Source of the DNA: Promethearchaeota archaeon
GTDB taxonomy: Archaea; Asgardarchaeota; Lokiarchaeia; Sigynarchaeales; SOKP01
Direction: 5' to 3'
Assembly: GCA_004524425.1 (NCBI GenBank)
Contig: SDNN01000135.1
Location: forward strand, 1-7,827
Length of the DNA stretch: 7,827 nucleotides
Shown: positions 1 through 6,329 of the stretch, piece after piece
How the letters are laid out: every line of letters begins with the position of its first letter
Position numbering within the stretch: the stretch's first letter is position 1
Notes under the pieces: model-generated
Seen by the model: only the letters and a program-made list of their open reading frames with translations
Told to the model about the DNA's origin: nothing
Databases searched by the model: none
Made by a program: the position numbers and the translations under genes

Positions 1-1
1 A

Positions 2-640
2 GTTGATGAGTTAGATAAACCTTTTGATGTGGAAGGTGTCGGTTTAATTATTTTTGATAAGGGAAAGTCCATTTTTGCTCTCTCAAAACAAGCATATTGG
101 ATACGACAAAAGGATAAAGGCCGGGTTCTGATTTCCTACGGATGCGTTGGAGGAAAGATTGAACAAGGAGAAACCGCCATTGAAGCTGCGTTGAGAGAAG
201 CTCGCGAAGAGATGGTAGTAGATATTGAACTATTAACTTCAAGTAGAACGCATTTAATCGATTTAGACTTGAGCGTGAGAACCATCAAGCCAGGAGGAGA
301 AATCAAGCCTTTCGCAATTTATTTCGTTGAATATCCCGGAAAGCCAGGTGATCCAACAAAAAAGGCTCAAAAGTTCATTGGTAAGATTCATGTATTTTTT
401 GCCAAGTTACAAGGAGAGCCCACGCCTTCATCAGAAGTTCCAGCCATCCTTTGGACAGATTGGGAAATGGTTCAAAAAAACATTGGAGAATACGTCCCTT
501 TAAAGAAATTCTTAGAAGCAGGAAGAATTAAAGAACAGGTAGCTATTCCAGAAAAAGCACACCTTTTTCCCATGTGGACCCCAGAGATTCTTGGAAAAAC
601 CCTTGATTATAAAGAAATAATGAGCTTTGCACTTTATTGA
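2..640 (+). CDS. Nudix hydrolase, 5'-partial
   Basis: The frame is open from base 2 with no upstream stop, so the gene probably begins before the window; a GTG at 29 is an internal alternative start. Numbering from that GTG, a Nudix box spans about residues 42-64 and fits G-x5-E-x7-R-E-U-x-E-E: G42, E48, R56, E57, E60 and E61 are present. The usual Gly near the end of the box is Val63. The four glutamates that normally bind divalent metal and catalyse hydrolysis of nucleoside diphosphate-linked compounds are intact, so an active enzyme is expected. The preceding strand (EGVGLIIFDKGKSIFAL) is the usual first beta strand of the fold. The substrate cannot be read from the sequence. The protein is soluble, with no signal peptide or membrane span in the visible part. 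It ends at a TGA and is followed by a poly-T tract. The family call is firm; the specificity is unknown. Confidence 0.88.
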   Translation, partial: VDELDKPFDVEGVGLIIFDKGKSIFALSKQAYWIRQKDKGRVLISYGCVGGKIEQGETAIEAALREAREEMVVDIELLTSSRTHLIDLDLSVRTIKPGGEIKPFAIYFVEYPGKPGDPTKKAQKFIGKIHVFFAKLQGEPTPSSEVPAILWTDWEMVQKNIGEYVPLKKFLEAGRIKEQVAIPEKAHLFPMWTPEILGKTLDYKEIMSFALY

Positions 641-700
641 TGATCTTGTAATATTAATAATTTGAATAGATGCGGTGCGGTGCATATTCCTGAGGGCATG

Positions 701-718
701 TTTTCTTTTTTTTTTCCT
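701..718 (+). terminator. Poly-T terminator after the Nudix gene
   Basis: A pyrimidine tract with ten consecutive T residues (706-715) lies about 60 bases past the Nudix stop codon. Archaeal RNA polymerase commonly terminates at such U-rich runs without a strong hairpin. No convincing stem precedes it, although a short GC-richer patch with a GCGGT GCGGT repeat sits at about 671-681. Confidence 0.55.
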
Positions 719-762
719 TATTAAAAGCAAGTTTCTTTTTTAAAAATAGAAGATGGATCATC

Positions 763-770
763 TATATAAA
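763..770 (+). promoter_or_regulatory. TATA box for the zinc-ribbon membrane protein gene
   Basis: TATATAAA lies 45 bases before the ATG at 815. Transcription would be expected to start about 25-30 bases downstream of the box, near 790-795. That would leave a leader of roughly 20 bases that contains the SD-like site at 801-808. Confidence 0.55.
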
Positions 771-800
771 CAAAAAAGTTCAATATTTAGTTATCAAGAA

Positions 801-808
801 AGGGTGGT
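801..808 (+). promoter_or_regulatory. SD-like ribosome binding site
   Basis: AGGGTGGT lies six bases before the ATG at 815. It partly matches the GGAGGTGAT expected to pair with the 3' end of archaeal 16S rRNA. It supports 815 as the start and is the only clear SD-like site I see in front of a gene in this window. Confidence 0.5.
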
Positions 809-814
809 AAATTC

Positions 815-1543
815 ATGAAGCTTCAAGAGAAAAAGAGGAATATCATCTTAGTAGTAGGAATAATTTCTTTTCTCGTAGTGGAAATAATGGTTTTAGCAAT
901 CTTAATTGCCCCTGAAATTAAGCGAGAAAAAGAACAAAGAAACCAAGTCAAGGATATAGATGACACGATTACCTTAATTAATGAATCCTATAAAAAATAT
1001 GAATTCGCACTTGAAGGAGGGTATAGTGCCAACGTACAATATGAGATTGAAACAAATGCTTCTATCTTATTTATGATAGTCAATGAGGACGGATATGATG
1101 AGTTTAAAGAGGACAGATCTGTAGATGATATAGACAGCGATAATCTTTTTCACGATAAGGATATAGAAGATGAAACCGAAGAAGGAAGCAAAAGTGCGGA
1201 ATCTAATGGGTTTGTGATCATCCATAATACTGATCTTGAACATGCTAAAGTGGAATATGAGATAAAAATCACTCCATCCGTTTCCATAACTCCTGGTTAT
1301 GTGGCTTTTTATTGGTTAGTTGCTATCTTAAATGTAGTTGGAATTGTCATCGTGATAATAATTGCTAAAAGCAGAAAAAAGAACTACAGTAAGAGAGAAA
1401 ACCAAAAAGAATCTGAAAAAATCCCTGCAGTTCCAACAACCAGCATTGAAAAATCAAAAAATTATTGTACTAGTTGCGGAGAGCCGATCAAAGACCCTTC
1501 AAGTCGTTTTTGTGAATCTTGTGGAGCAGATCTTACCAAGTGA
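815..1543 (+). CDS. Two-span membrane protein with C-terminal zinc ribbon
   Basis: This 242-residue protein has a hydrophobic span at about 10-32, a polar and acidic region at about 34-157, a second span at about 162-184, a basic linker, and a C-terminal zinc ribbon with C218, C221, C233 and C236 in CxxC...CxxC spacing (zinc-ribbon_2 type). The basic linker after the second span suggests that both termini are cytosolic and the middle domain is outside the cell. That domain has alternating strand-like stretches (about 72-90 and 132-153) interrupted by a very acidic stretch at about 93-123, and resembles a small beta-sandwich. A role as a membrane sensor or adaptor is inference; no enzyme motif is visible. 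The ATG at 815 is backed by an SD-like site and a TATA box. The gene converges on the MFS gene with a 54-base gap. Real gene: high confidence. Function: unknown. Confidence 0.85.
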   Translation: MKLQEKKRNIILVVGIISFLVVEIMVLAILIAPEIKREKEQRNQVKDIDDTITLINESYKKYEFALEGGYSANVQYEIETNASILFMIVNEDGYDEFKEDRSVDDIDSDNLFHDKDIEDETEEGSKSAESNGFVIIHNTDLEHAKVEYEIKITPSVSITPGYVAFYWLVAILNVVGIVIVIIIAKSRKKNYSKRENQKESEKIPAVPTTSIEKSKNYCTSCGEPIKDPSSRFCESCGADLTK

Positions 1544-1568
1544 ACGGTGGATTTAGAAAAGCGGAATG

Positions 1569-1597
1569 AAAAAAAAATAATAAAGAAAAATAAATAT
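1569..1597 (-). terminator. Poly-T terminator of the MFS transporter gene
   Basis: On the minus strand, directly after the transporter's TAA stop, come T-rich runs: five T (1586-1590) and then nine T (complement of the A-run at 1569-1577). This fits an archaeal U-tract terminator between two convergent genes. On the plus strand the opposing gene has only a five-T run at about 1605-1609. Confidence 0.5.
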
Positions 1598-3037
1598 TTA
1601 ATAATTTTTCTGAGATTGGCTCATGTCGACAAAGCTGATGATGAACAAGCCGATTGCCATGATGATACCGACGGCTATCATTGCCCAACCGTACGCATAC
1701 TTGCCAATTATATCAGCTGTCAGCAACACTGAGCCAAAGACTATGGGACCTATGGATGATGAGACCTTTCCGCTCAACTTGGTAAAGCCAAAATATTCTC
1801 CGAATTTTTCTTTTGGGGCAAGTTCCGTGACCATGATCCTATTGGCAGTCCAAGTCCCACCTAGAGCTGGACCTGCCACGATGCCCATCACGATTGCCAT
1901 CATGAAGGGAAAGTTTAAACCGATATTGATGTAAGGAAATGAGAAGATTAAAACCACTCCGATGATCAAGGCGACAGCCCAAAGAAACCCAACAAGATAA
2001 AAAGTTTTTTTTGGACCCCGTTTTTCTCCGAATTTTCCGACGAAGTATGTAAAAGCGACGGCCGAAAAAGTGGCAATGATGATGAATAGCACTCCAAAGA
2101 TATCAGATGCTTTTCCATCCGTGCCGATGACGAGTCCATCAGTTATGATGGGCATCATGTAGATCACGATCACGTTGGCAATATCAGCGATTAAAAAGTA
2201 GGCAATTAAATAGATGAACATTTGCCTATGTCGTCTAATGTCCTTAAAAGTGCTTTTTACTTGTCTGTATGATTCACCAATTAATTTACCAATGGGTGGG
2301 AGCTTGCCTTTTTTCTGTTTTTCCCGAACAAAGAAAAAGGGGATCATCAAAACTGCGAATAAGACCATGGGCACCACGAATGAGATCCAATAACCCGTAT
2401 ATCCATAACTTAAATCTCCTTGATTCGGATCGCTTACCACATCTCCCCATAGGAGCATTAAGGGTAACAAAACAAAGAGGGAAATGATGGTTCCCAAATA
2501 ACCCCAAGCAATTCCAAAACCTGAAACCTTGGCAAAATCCTCTTTTTTCGAGATGAAAGGAATCATGGCATCATAGAAATCTAAACTAAATTGATAACCG
2601 ATGTTTGAAAGAATATAAAATATGAGTACTGTCGTGAGGTCATGAAAAAAACCAAGCAAACTTGCGGTAAGCAAGCAGAAACCACCTAGACTGATTACAA
2701 AAGGCTTGCGTTTCCCGGTTGTATCGCTTAATGCACCCACGATGGGAGATAATATGGCCAATCCTGCTTGCATGATACCTTGTACCAGCCCAAAAATGAG
2801 ACTTGCCTGACCATAAGTCATTCCTTCCTCAACTTGACCGATGACTAAGACGTAGCGAGTTATGATTAAGCTGACGATAACCATGGAATAGATGGTATTT
2901 GCTAAATCATACATCGCCCAACAGAACACGTTCTTCTTAGAGGTCGTGGTTTCTACTTCAATCTCTTCTCTACCCACAAGAGCTCCAAGTGCGTCAATCT
3001 CACTATTTTTATCTGAATTTTGAGACACATAACTCAA
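1598..3037 (-). CDS. MFS transporter, UMF1/Atg22-like
   Basis: This 479-residue polytopic membrane protein of the major facilitator superfamily has about 12 spans. Features typical of the UMF1/Atg22 branch are an N-terminal WAMYDLANTIYS (40-51), the MFS loop 2-3 motif GALSDTTGKRK (101-111), FYDAMIP (154-160), VSGFGIAWGYLG (171-182), a second loop motif around GKFGEKRGPKK (334-344), and FGEYFGFTKLSGKVSSSIGP (412-431). Atg22 in yeast exports amino acids from the vacuole; the archaeal substrate is unknown. The first possible start after an in-frame stop is TTG at 3037, and a GTG at 3028 would shorten the protein by three residues; the next Met (residue 42) lies inside the conserved motif. There is no SD, but a TATA box lies about 50 bases upstream. 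The gene is visibly GC-richer than the genes from 3335 on. The family is confident; the exact start is uncertain. Confidence 0.9.
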   Translation of the reverse strand: MSYVSQNSDKNSEIDALGALVGREEIEVETTTSKKNVFCWAMYDLANTIYSMVIVSLIITRYVLVIGQVEEGMTYGQASLIFGLVQGIMQAGLAILSPIVGALSDTTGKRKPFVISLGGFCLLTASLLGFFHDLTTVLIFYILSNIGYQFSLDFYDAMIPFISKKEDFAKVSGFGIAWGYLGTIISLFVLLPLMLLWGDVVSDPNQGDLSYGYTGYWISFVVPMVLFAVLMIPFFFVREKQKKGKLPPIGKLIGESYRQVKSTFKDIRRHRQMFIYLIAYFLIADIANVIVIYMMPIITDGLVIGTDGKASDIFGVLFIIIATFSAVAFTYFVGKFGEKRGPKKTFYLVGFLWAVALIIGVVLIFSFPYINIGLNFPFMMAIVMGIVAGPALGGTWTANRIMVTELAPKEKFGEYFGFTKLSGKVSSSIGPIVFGSVLLTADIIGKYAYGWAMIAVGIIMAIGLFIISFVDMSQSQKNY

Positions 3038-3083
3038 CTCGTGTCATGTTTGAATTTTGAATTATGGTTAATATGGTTGAAAA

Positions 3084-3092
3084 AATTATAAA
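3084..3092 (-). promoter_or_regulatory. TATA box for the MFS transporter gene
   Basis: On the minus strand TTTATAAT lies about 50 bases before the proposed TTG/GTG starts. Initiation about 25 bases downstream would give a short leader of roughly 25-35 bases. It is the best TATA-like element on this strand of the divergent spacer. Confidence 0.45.
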
Positions 3093-3164
3093 CATTTTGT
3101 AATTGAACATTTACCGATCAATTAAATTCGTTAAAATCATCCACTTAACGTTTAATTTAACTTC

Positions 3165-3215
3165 AAAAATTTTCTTACTTTAGGTTCTCTGCCATTCAGT
3201 TTAAAAATTTTCTTA
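3165..3215. repeat. 13-base direct repeat in divergent spacer
   Basis: AAAAATTTTCTTA occurs exactly at 3165-3177 and again at 3203-3215, 38 bases apart start to start. Each copy contains the self-complementary core AAAATTTT. The pair sits between the divergent promoters, where an operator would be expected, but in AT-rich DNA chance recurrence is quite possible. Confidence 0.3.
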
Positions 3216-3262
3216 TTATTTTTGATGATATAACACATCAGAGAGTTGTATTGAAGTGCACT

Positions 3263-3293
3263 TTTTATAATTCTTTTTTTACACATTTTATAA
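3263..3293 (+). promoter_or_regulatory. Tandem TATA-like boxes for the longin-like gene
   Basis: TTTTATAA occurs twice, at 3263-3270 and 3286-3293. The second lies about 45 bases from the ATG at 3335 and would give a leader of around 15-20 bases; the first would give about 40. No SD precedes the ATG, which is consistent with SD-independent initiation. Which box is used cannot be told from the sequence. Confidence 0.45.
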
Positions 3294-3334
3294 GAAATGC
3301 TAAGTTTGTTTTTTAAAACCAATCTCTCATAAAA

Positions 3335-4411
3335 ATGAATGAATCAAGACAAAATCATGATGCACCTCAATTGATTGTATCATACTTTGATGTCATGCGT
3401 GGGCCCTCTATATTTTATGGCCATCGTGAATTAAAAAAAGATGATGGTTATGAATACATTTCAAGCATTTTAGACTTCATCCAAATTCCTGGATTGTTTC
3501 AATTCAATTTTAATGGATATCATACTCAAAATCTCGTTTTCGAGGAGAGTTATAAAGATTCAAAGAGATCTTATGAGACCGTCTTAATTACCCTGTTAGT
3601 AAAAACTGAAACGAAGAATGTAAATGAATATCTCGAAACAATAAAACCAATCATATCCCATTTTGCGAATGATTTAAAAAATAAGATCAATCTTCCTAAA
3701 TTATGGGAAAGTAACAAAGAAAATGATAAGAGCTTTTCTGAATTTAAAAAATTACACGAAAAATACTACCGACTTATTTTGACTTATTTTTCCTATAACT
3801 TTAAGGCATTAAGAGCAGAAGACGTGAATGTCTTATCTGTTAAATATTACATTAAAAGAGAACGATTGATTCAAACCATCAATTCCATCGTGTTAGGAGA
3901 AAATGTCTTAGTTCTTATCAAGAAAAAGAAAAATTTAGATAAAATTCTGCTTGATTTTTTTCACTATATTTTTCAATCATCTTTTAAAAGTAATCTAATG
4001 ATTAAAAGAGTCCGAGATTATAAAAAAGCAGAAAAATTAAATGATAACTATTCTATAGTAGGAAAAAGAAGATTTAAAAAGGCGAAACTAACTAACGAAA
4101 TTAAATTTGTAAGAGAGATTGTTTATAAATTTTATAAGATTCTAAATCCAAAAAGAAGCCTCAATTATTTGAAAGACAACTTGCAGAATTTATATGAATT
4201 AAGCAAGAAAATTCATGAGTATTCAGAAAAAAAAGAAAAAAGATATTATCTTAAGAAAGAGATAAAGGGTTATTTAGAGAGTGATAATTTCTTAAAAGTT
4301 AAAAAGAACCTATTCAGATCCTTACTTTTGATTGTAGAAAATTATTTTGGTAAGAAAATAACGTTACCAGGAGACTTATTTGCGGAAAAAATAAACGACC
4401 TATATCGTTAG
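3335..4411 (+). CDS. Longin/roadblock-like N-terminal domain protein with unknown C-terminal domains
   Basis: This 358-residue soluble, lysine-rich protein has no signal peptide or membrane span. Residues 11-115 look like a longin/roadblock-type (profilin-like) domain: PQLIVSYFDVMRGPSIFYGH (11-30), with the F-D-x3-G-P turn between two strands, then a helix, then strands at about 54-70 and 80-90 and a closing helix at 97-117. I recognise this pattern from archaeal, especially Asgard, proteins, but it is recalled rather than searched. Residues about 163-243 look like a separate alpha/beta segment (strand VLVLI 191-195, helix LDKILLDFFHYIFQSSF 201-217, strand LMIKRV 221-226, then DY...DNYSIVG). 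Residues about 250-345 are helical and very basic. In eukaryotes and bacteria such N-terminal folds bind small GTPases, and an MglA-like GTPase lies 2 kb downstream. A GTPase-regulator role is inference. The ATG start follows TATA-like boxes and lacks an SD. Confidence 0.8.
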   Translation: MNESRQNHDAPQLIVSYFDVMRGPSIFYGHRELKKDDGYEYISSILDFIQIPGLFQFNFNGYHTQNLVFEESYKDSKRSYETVLITLLVKTETKNVNEYLETIKPIISHFANDLKNKINLPKLWESNKENDKSFSEFKKLHEKYYRLILTYFSYNFKALRAEDVNVLSVKYYIKRERLIQTINSIVLGENVLVLIKKKKNLDKILLDFFHYIFQSSFKSNLMIKRVRDYKKAEKLNDNYSIVGKRRFKKAKLTNEIKFVREIVYKFYKILNPKRSLNYLKDNLQNLYELSKKIHEYSEKKEKRYYLKKEIKGYLESDNFLKVKKNLFRSLLLIVENYFGKKITLPGDLFAEKINDLYR

Positions 4412-4424
4412 AGCTATATTGTTA

Positions 4425-4468
4425 TTTATAAAAATTTCTGATATGATAATAAATTCAGCTTTAAATAA
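4425..4468 (+). promoter_or_regulatory. Two candidate TATA boxes upstream of the EE/H membrane protein gene
   Basis: TTTATAAA (4425-4432) and CTTTAAATAA (4459-4468) both lie in the 76-base gap after the longin-like gene. The upstream box would place initiation near 4453-4457 and suits the GTG start at 4488. The downstream box would place it near 4487-4492 and suits either a leaderless GTG or the ATG at 4512. This gap therefore probably holds an independent promoter. Confidence 0.4.
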
Positions 4469-4487
4469 ATCAACTGCATAATACATA

Positions 4488-5489
4488 GTGAAGCAAATCA
4501 AGTCTTTTGCCATGAAAGAAAAGAACAAGGCAATTTTATTCCTTATATTTTTTGCTCCATTCGTGGGAGAAGGATTATCCATGTCTACTCCAGCAATTGC
4601 CTGGTTAGATCCGTTGGTGATAATTTTATTGGTCTTTCTTTATGGGTTTGGTGCCTTGATCATGCGAGAATTTTTGATCAAGTGGGAAAAAGGATCTGAA
4701 GGATATGTGAGCCTCTTGTTTTTGGGCGCAGCATACGGTATTATTGAAGAAGGTCTCTTTCTAATGAGCTTTTTTAATCCCCTTTGGGAAGATGTGGGAA
4801 TATTAGGCATTTATGGCAGGTATTTCGGAGTTAACTGGATATGGGTGGTAGAATTGATGATCTTCCACATGATTTATAGCATAACAATTCCAATAGTTTT
4901 GACCCATATTGCCTTCCCTCAAGTGAAAGAAGAGTCTTGGCTAGATAAAAAAAGTTTTCTACTTATTTTGGTTATATTCATATCCTGTGCCCCCATTTGG
5001 ATGACCTTCGTAATTTCCACTTATAACTACATTCCAGGCATGGTGGAATATGTTGGATTTTTAATTTTAACGGGAGTTCTTATTCTCATCGCAAAGAAAG
5101 CTCCATCTAATATACTAAAAAAGAAAGAAGTAGAAGCACCTGGATTTAAACTATATTTTTTTCTTGGGTTAATATGGGCAGTAGGATTCTTTGCGATTGC
5201 GTGGTTCCCTCCAATCCTTCAAATTAATCCGATTATCCCGCTCTTTCTGATGCCTGCATTTTCCTTATTTATTATATGGGTGATATTAAATACCTCTGGT
5301 AATGGATATGCTTTAAATGAAGAAAATACATTAGCTCTTATCATTGGAGCCATATCATTTTTACTATTCTTGCTTTTGGTCGTTGATATTCTAAGCTTCA
5401 TGATTTTTGGTACTTCATGCGTTCTAATTTTTGCCTTGATCATTATCAAAGTAAAGAAGGGAGGAGAAAATCTGAAAAGAGAGCTTTAA
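4488..5489 (+). CDS. Polytopic membrane protein with Glu-Glu/His motif (distantly CPBP-like)
   Basis: This membrane protein of 333 residues has about nine or ten hydrophobic spans (roughly 15-33, 40-60, 72-95, 112-142, 157-178, 186-202, 221-241, 248-268, 280-300 and 302-321). The most distinctive part is GAAYGIIEEGLFLMSFFNP (80-98), followed by YGRYFGVNWIW (109-119) and ELMIFHMIYSI (122-132). An EE pair (E87, E88) and a later in-membrane histidine (H127) recall the EExxxR and FxxxH motifs of CPBP intramembrane proteases, but no Arg follows the EE, so protease activity is doubtful. I recall a similar EEGL...SFFxPxW pattern in uncharacterised bacterial membrane proteins. GTG at 4488 gives the longest frame; ATG at 4512 (residue 9) removes no membrane segment and may be the true start. 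A T-run follows the TAA. Function unknown. Confidence 0.82.
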   Translation: MKQIKSFAMKEKNKAILFLIFFAPFVGEGLSMSTPAIAWLDPLVIILLVFLYGFGALIMREFLIKWEKGSEGYVSLLFLGAAYGIIEEGLFLMSFFNPLWEDVGILGIYGRYFGVNWIWVVELMIFHMIYSITIPIVLTHIAFPQVKEESWLDKKSFLLILVIFISCAPIWMTFVISTYNYIPGMVEYVGFLILTGVLILIAKKAPSNILKKKEVEAPGFKLYFFLGLIWAVGFFAIAWFPPILQINPIIPLFLMPAFSLFIIWVILNTSGNGYALNEENTLALIIGAISFLLFLLLVVDILSFMIFGTSCVLIFALIIIKVKKGGENLKREL

Positions 5490-5511
5490 GAGTTTTTCTA
5501 AAGACCAATTC

Positions 5512-5518
5512 TTTTTTT
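5512..5518 (+). terminator. Poly-T terminator after the EE/H membrane protein gene
   Basis: Seven T residues follow the stop codon at 5489 by about 20 bases, with a five-T run at 5493-5497 just before. Together they form a plausible archaeal U-tract terminator that separates this gene from the next promoter. Confidence 0.4.
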
Positions 5519-5552
5519 ATTTCTTGAATTTAAATATCATGAATTCTAATTA

Positions 5553-5566
5553 TATTTATAAAAATT
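5553..5566 (+). promoter_or_regulatory. TATA box for the zinc-finger microprotein gene
   Basis: TATTTATAAAAATT lies about 30-45 bases before the ATG at 5597, giving an expected leader of only about 10-15 bases. The same 14 bases occur at 4423-4436 in front of the preceding gene, suggesting a shared strong promoter core in this genome. No SD is present. Confidence 0.55.
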
Positions 5567-5596
5567 AGATGAAACTTTAGAAAAATCGTCGAAGAA

Positions 5597-5803
5597 ATGC
5601 CGAATTGTTATTATTGTAATAAAATAGCTGAATTGACTTGCGTAAAGTGCGGTCGAGATACATGTAAAGAGCATCTACAATATGGATTGTGCCCCGATTG
5701 TCAAGCAAAACGCTTGAAGTTAATTCAAAGAAGCCTTAGTCTTGTCATCATTGGATCTTTAATCGCGATTCCCATTATAATCATAAGCCTGATATTTTTT
5801 TAG
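5597..5803 (+). CDS. Small tail-anchored double zinc-finger protein
   Basis: This 68-residue protein has eight candidate zinc ligands, C4, C7, C15, C18, C23, H26, C32 and C35 (C-x2-C-x7-C-x2-C-x4-C-x2-H-x5-C-x2-C). The spacing suits two zinc ions bound in a compact fold of the AN1/B-box/HIT-finger kind, though it matches none of these patterns exactly. A basic stretch (K38, R39, K41, R45) leads into a single hydrophobic span at about 47-68 that runs to the C-terminus. With no N-terminal signal, this is the layout of a tail-anchored protein with its zinc module in the cytosol. Such fingers usually mediate protein contacts; the partner is unknown. The gene has its own TATA box and is followed by a seven-T run, so it appears to be transcribed alone. 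The ligand pattern makes a real gene very likely despite the length. Confidence 0.85.
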   Translation: MPNCYYCNKIAELTCVKCGRDTCKEHLQYGLCPDCQAKRLKLIQRSLSLVIIGSLIAIPIIIISLIFF

Positions 5804-5829
5804 AAAAATAATTAATATCACAAACCTAC

Positions 5830-5836
5830 TTTTTTT
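5830..5836 (+). terminator. Poly-T terminator after the zinc-finger microprotein gene
   Basis: Seven T residues lie about 26 bases after the TAG at 5803. They are in the right place to end the short transcript before it runs antisense into the minus-strand membrane gene that ends at 5890. Confidence 0.4.
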
Positions 5837-5889
5837 AGATTTCAGTTAACATCGAGATATTTTTGGAAAGGAAGGATTACTATGATTTC

Positions 5890-6285
5890 TCATCCAAAGA
5901 TGAATATTATGATGACCGAAATTATAATTATATAGATGATCATTATTATTACAAATTGTATAATCAAAATGATGAGTAAAAATGTTAAGCGCTTACGAAA
6001 TTGTTTCAAACCATAAAATTGCTCATATTTTAAAGCAATTAATCCAATAATTAAATTTATGAAAAATGCGATAATATATGTCCAAGGAGAGAAACCCGTT
6101 AGCAATACAACTAGACTCCAAATTGCATTTAATATGATCGCAGGCTTTTTTTCCTCCGTAAGGCCTCTAAGAGAAGCCATTTTCAATGTAAGAAAAACTC
6201 CTATGATAAAATTTGCGATTGCTCCAATAACAGCTACGATAAGGATGATTAATAAAAGGGTAATTAGATCAATTGATTCGATCAT
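5890..6285 (-). CDS. Small isoleucine-rich four-span membrane protein
   Basis: This 131-residue protein has four likely membrane spans at about 7-33, 48-65, 68-86 and 101-130. Basic/polar loops lie at 35-48 (KMASLRGLTEEKKP) and 87-100 (YEQFYGLKQFRKRL). About 27% of the residues are isoleucine, and the chain ends inside or at the edge of the last span. The conserved-looking loop after span one (LKMASLRGLTEEKKPAI) resembles small uncharacterised membrane proteins common in archaea, but I cannot name a family and see no catalytic or binding motif. The ATG at 6285 is the natural start. A TATA-like stretch lies only about 20-25 bases upstream on this strand, so the message may be nearly leaderless. 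There is no poly-T directly after the TGA. It is tail-to-tail with the zinc-finger gene and head-to-head with the GTPase gene. Confidence 0.75.
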   Translation of the reverse strand: MIESIDLITLLLIILIVAVIGAIANFIIGVFLTLKMASLRGLTEEKKPAIILNAIWSLVVLLTGFSPWTYIIAFFINLIIGLIALKYEQFYGLKQFRKRLTFLLIILIIQFVIIMIIYIIIISVIIIFIFG

Positions 6286-6300
6286 GTGATTTTTAATTCA

Positions 6301-6313
6301 TATATCATAAAAA
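6301..6313 (-). promoter_or_regulatory. Possible TATA box for the small membrane protein gene
   Basis: On the minus strand TTTTTATGATATA lies about 16-28 bases before the ATG at 6285. If it is used, transcription would start at or next to the ATG and give a leaderless message. It deviates from the TTTATAAA form seen at other genes here. Confidence 0.3.
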
Positions 6314-6329
6314 AGTTTCACATCTTAAA

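Noticed and set aside
669..697. GC-richer patch with GCGGT GCGGT repeat after the Nudix gene, considered as an RNA gene remnant or terminator stem
   Set aside because: It is too short for a tRNA or other known RNA. Only about four base pairs can form, so no stable hairpin or known motif is supported.
2269..2507. Open frames of about 72 codons on both strands inside the transporter gene
   Set aside because: Both overlap well-conserved transporter sequence in other frames and show no domain or membrane pattern of their own.
4488..5489. Calling the polytopic protein a CAAX/CPBP protease
   Set aside because: The EE pair lacks the following Arg of the EExxxR motif and the histidine motifs do not match fully, so only a distant resemblance is reported.
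5863..5979. Plus-strand 38-codon frame rich in Tyr, Asp and Asn (YYDFSSKDEYYDDRNY...) ending at TAA 5977-5979
   Set aside because: It is mostly the exact antisense of the isoleucine-rich end of the minus-strand membrane protein: ATT/ATA/ATC codons read backwards as AAT/TAT/GAT. It has no good start codon, so it is a shadow rather than a gene.
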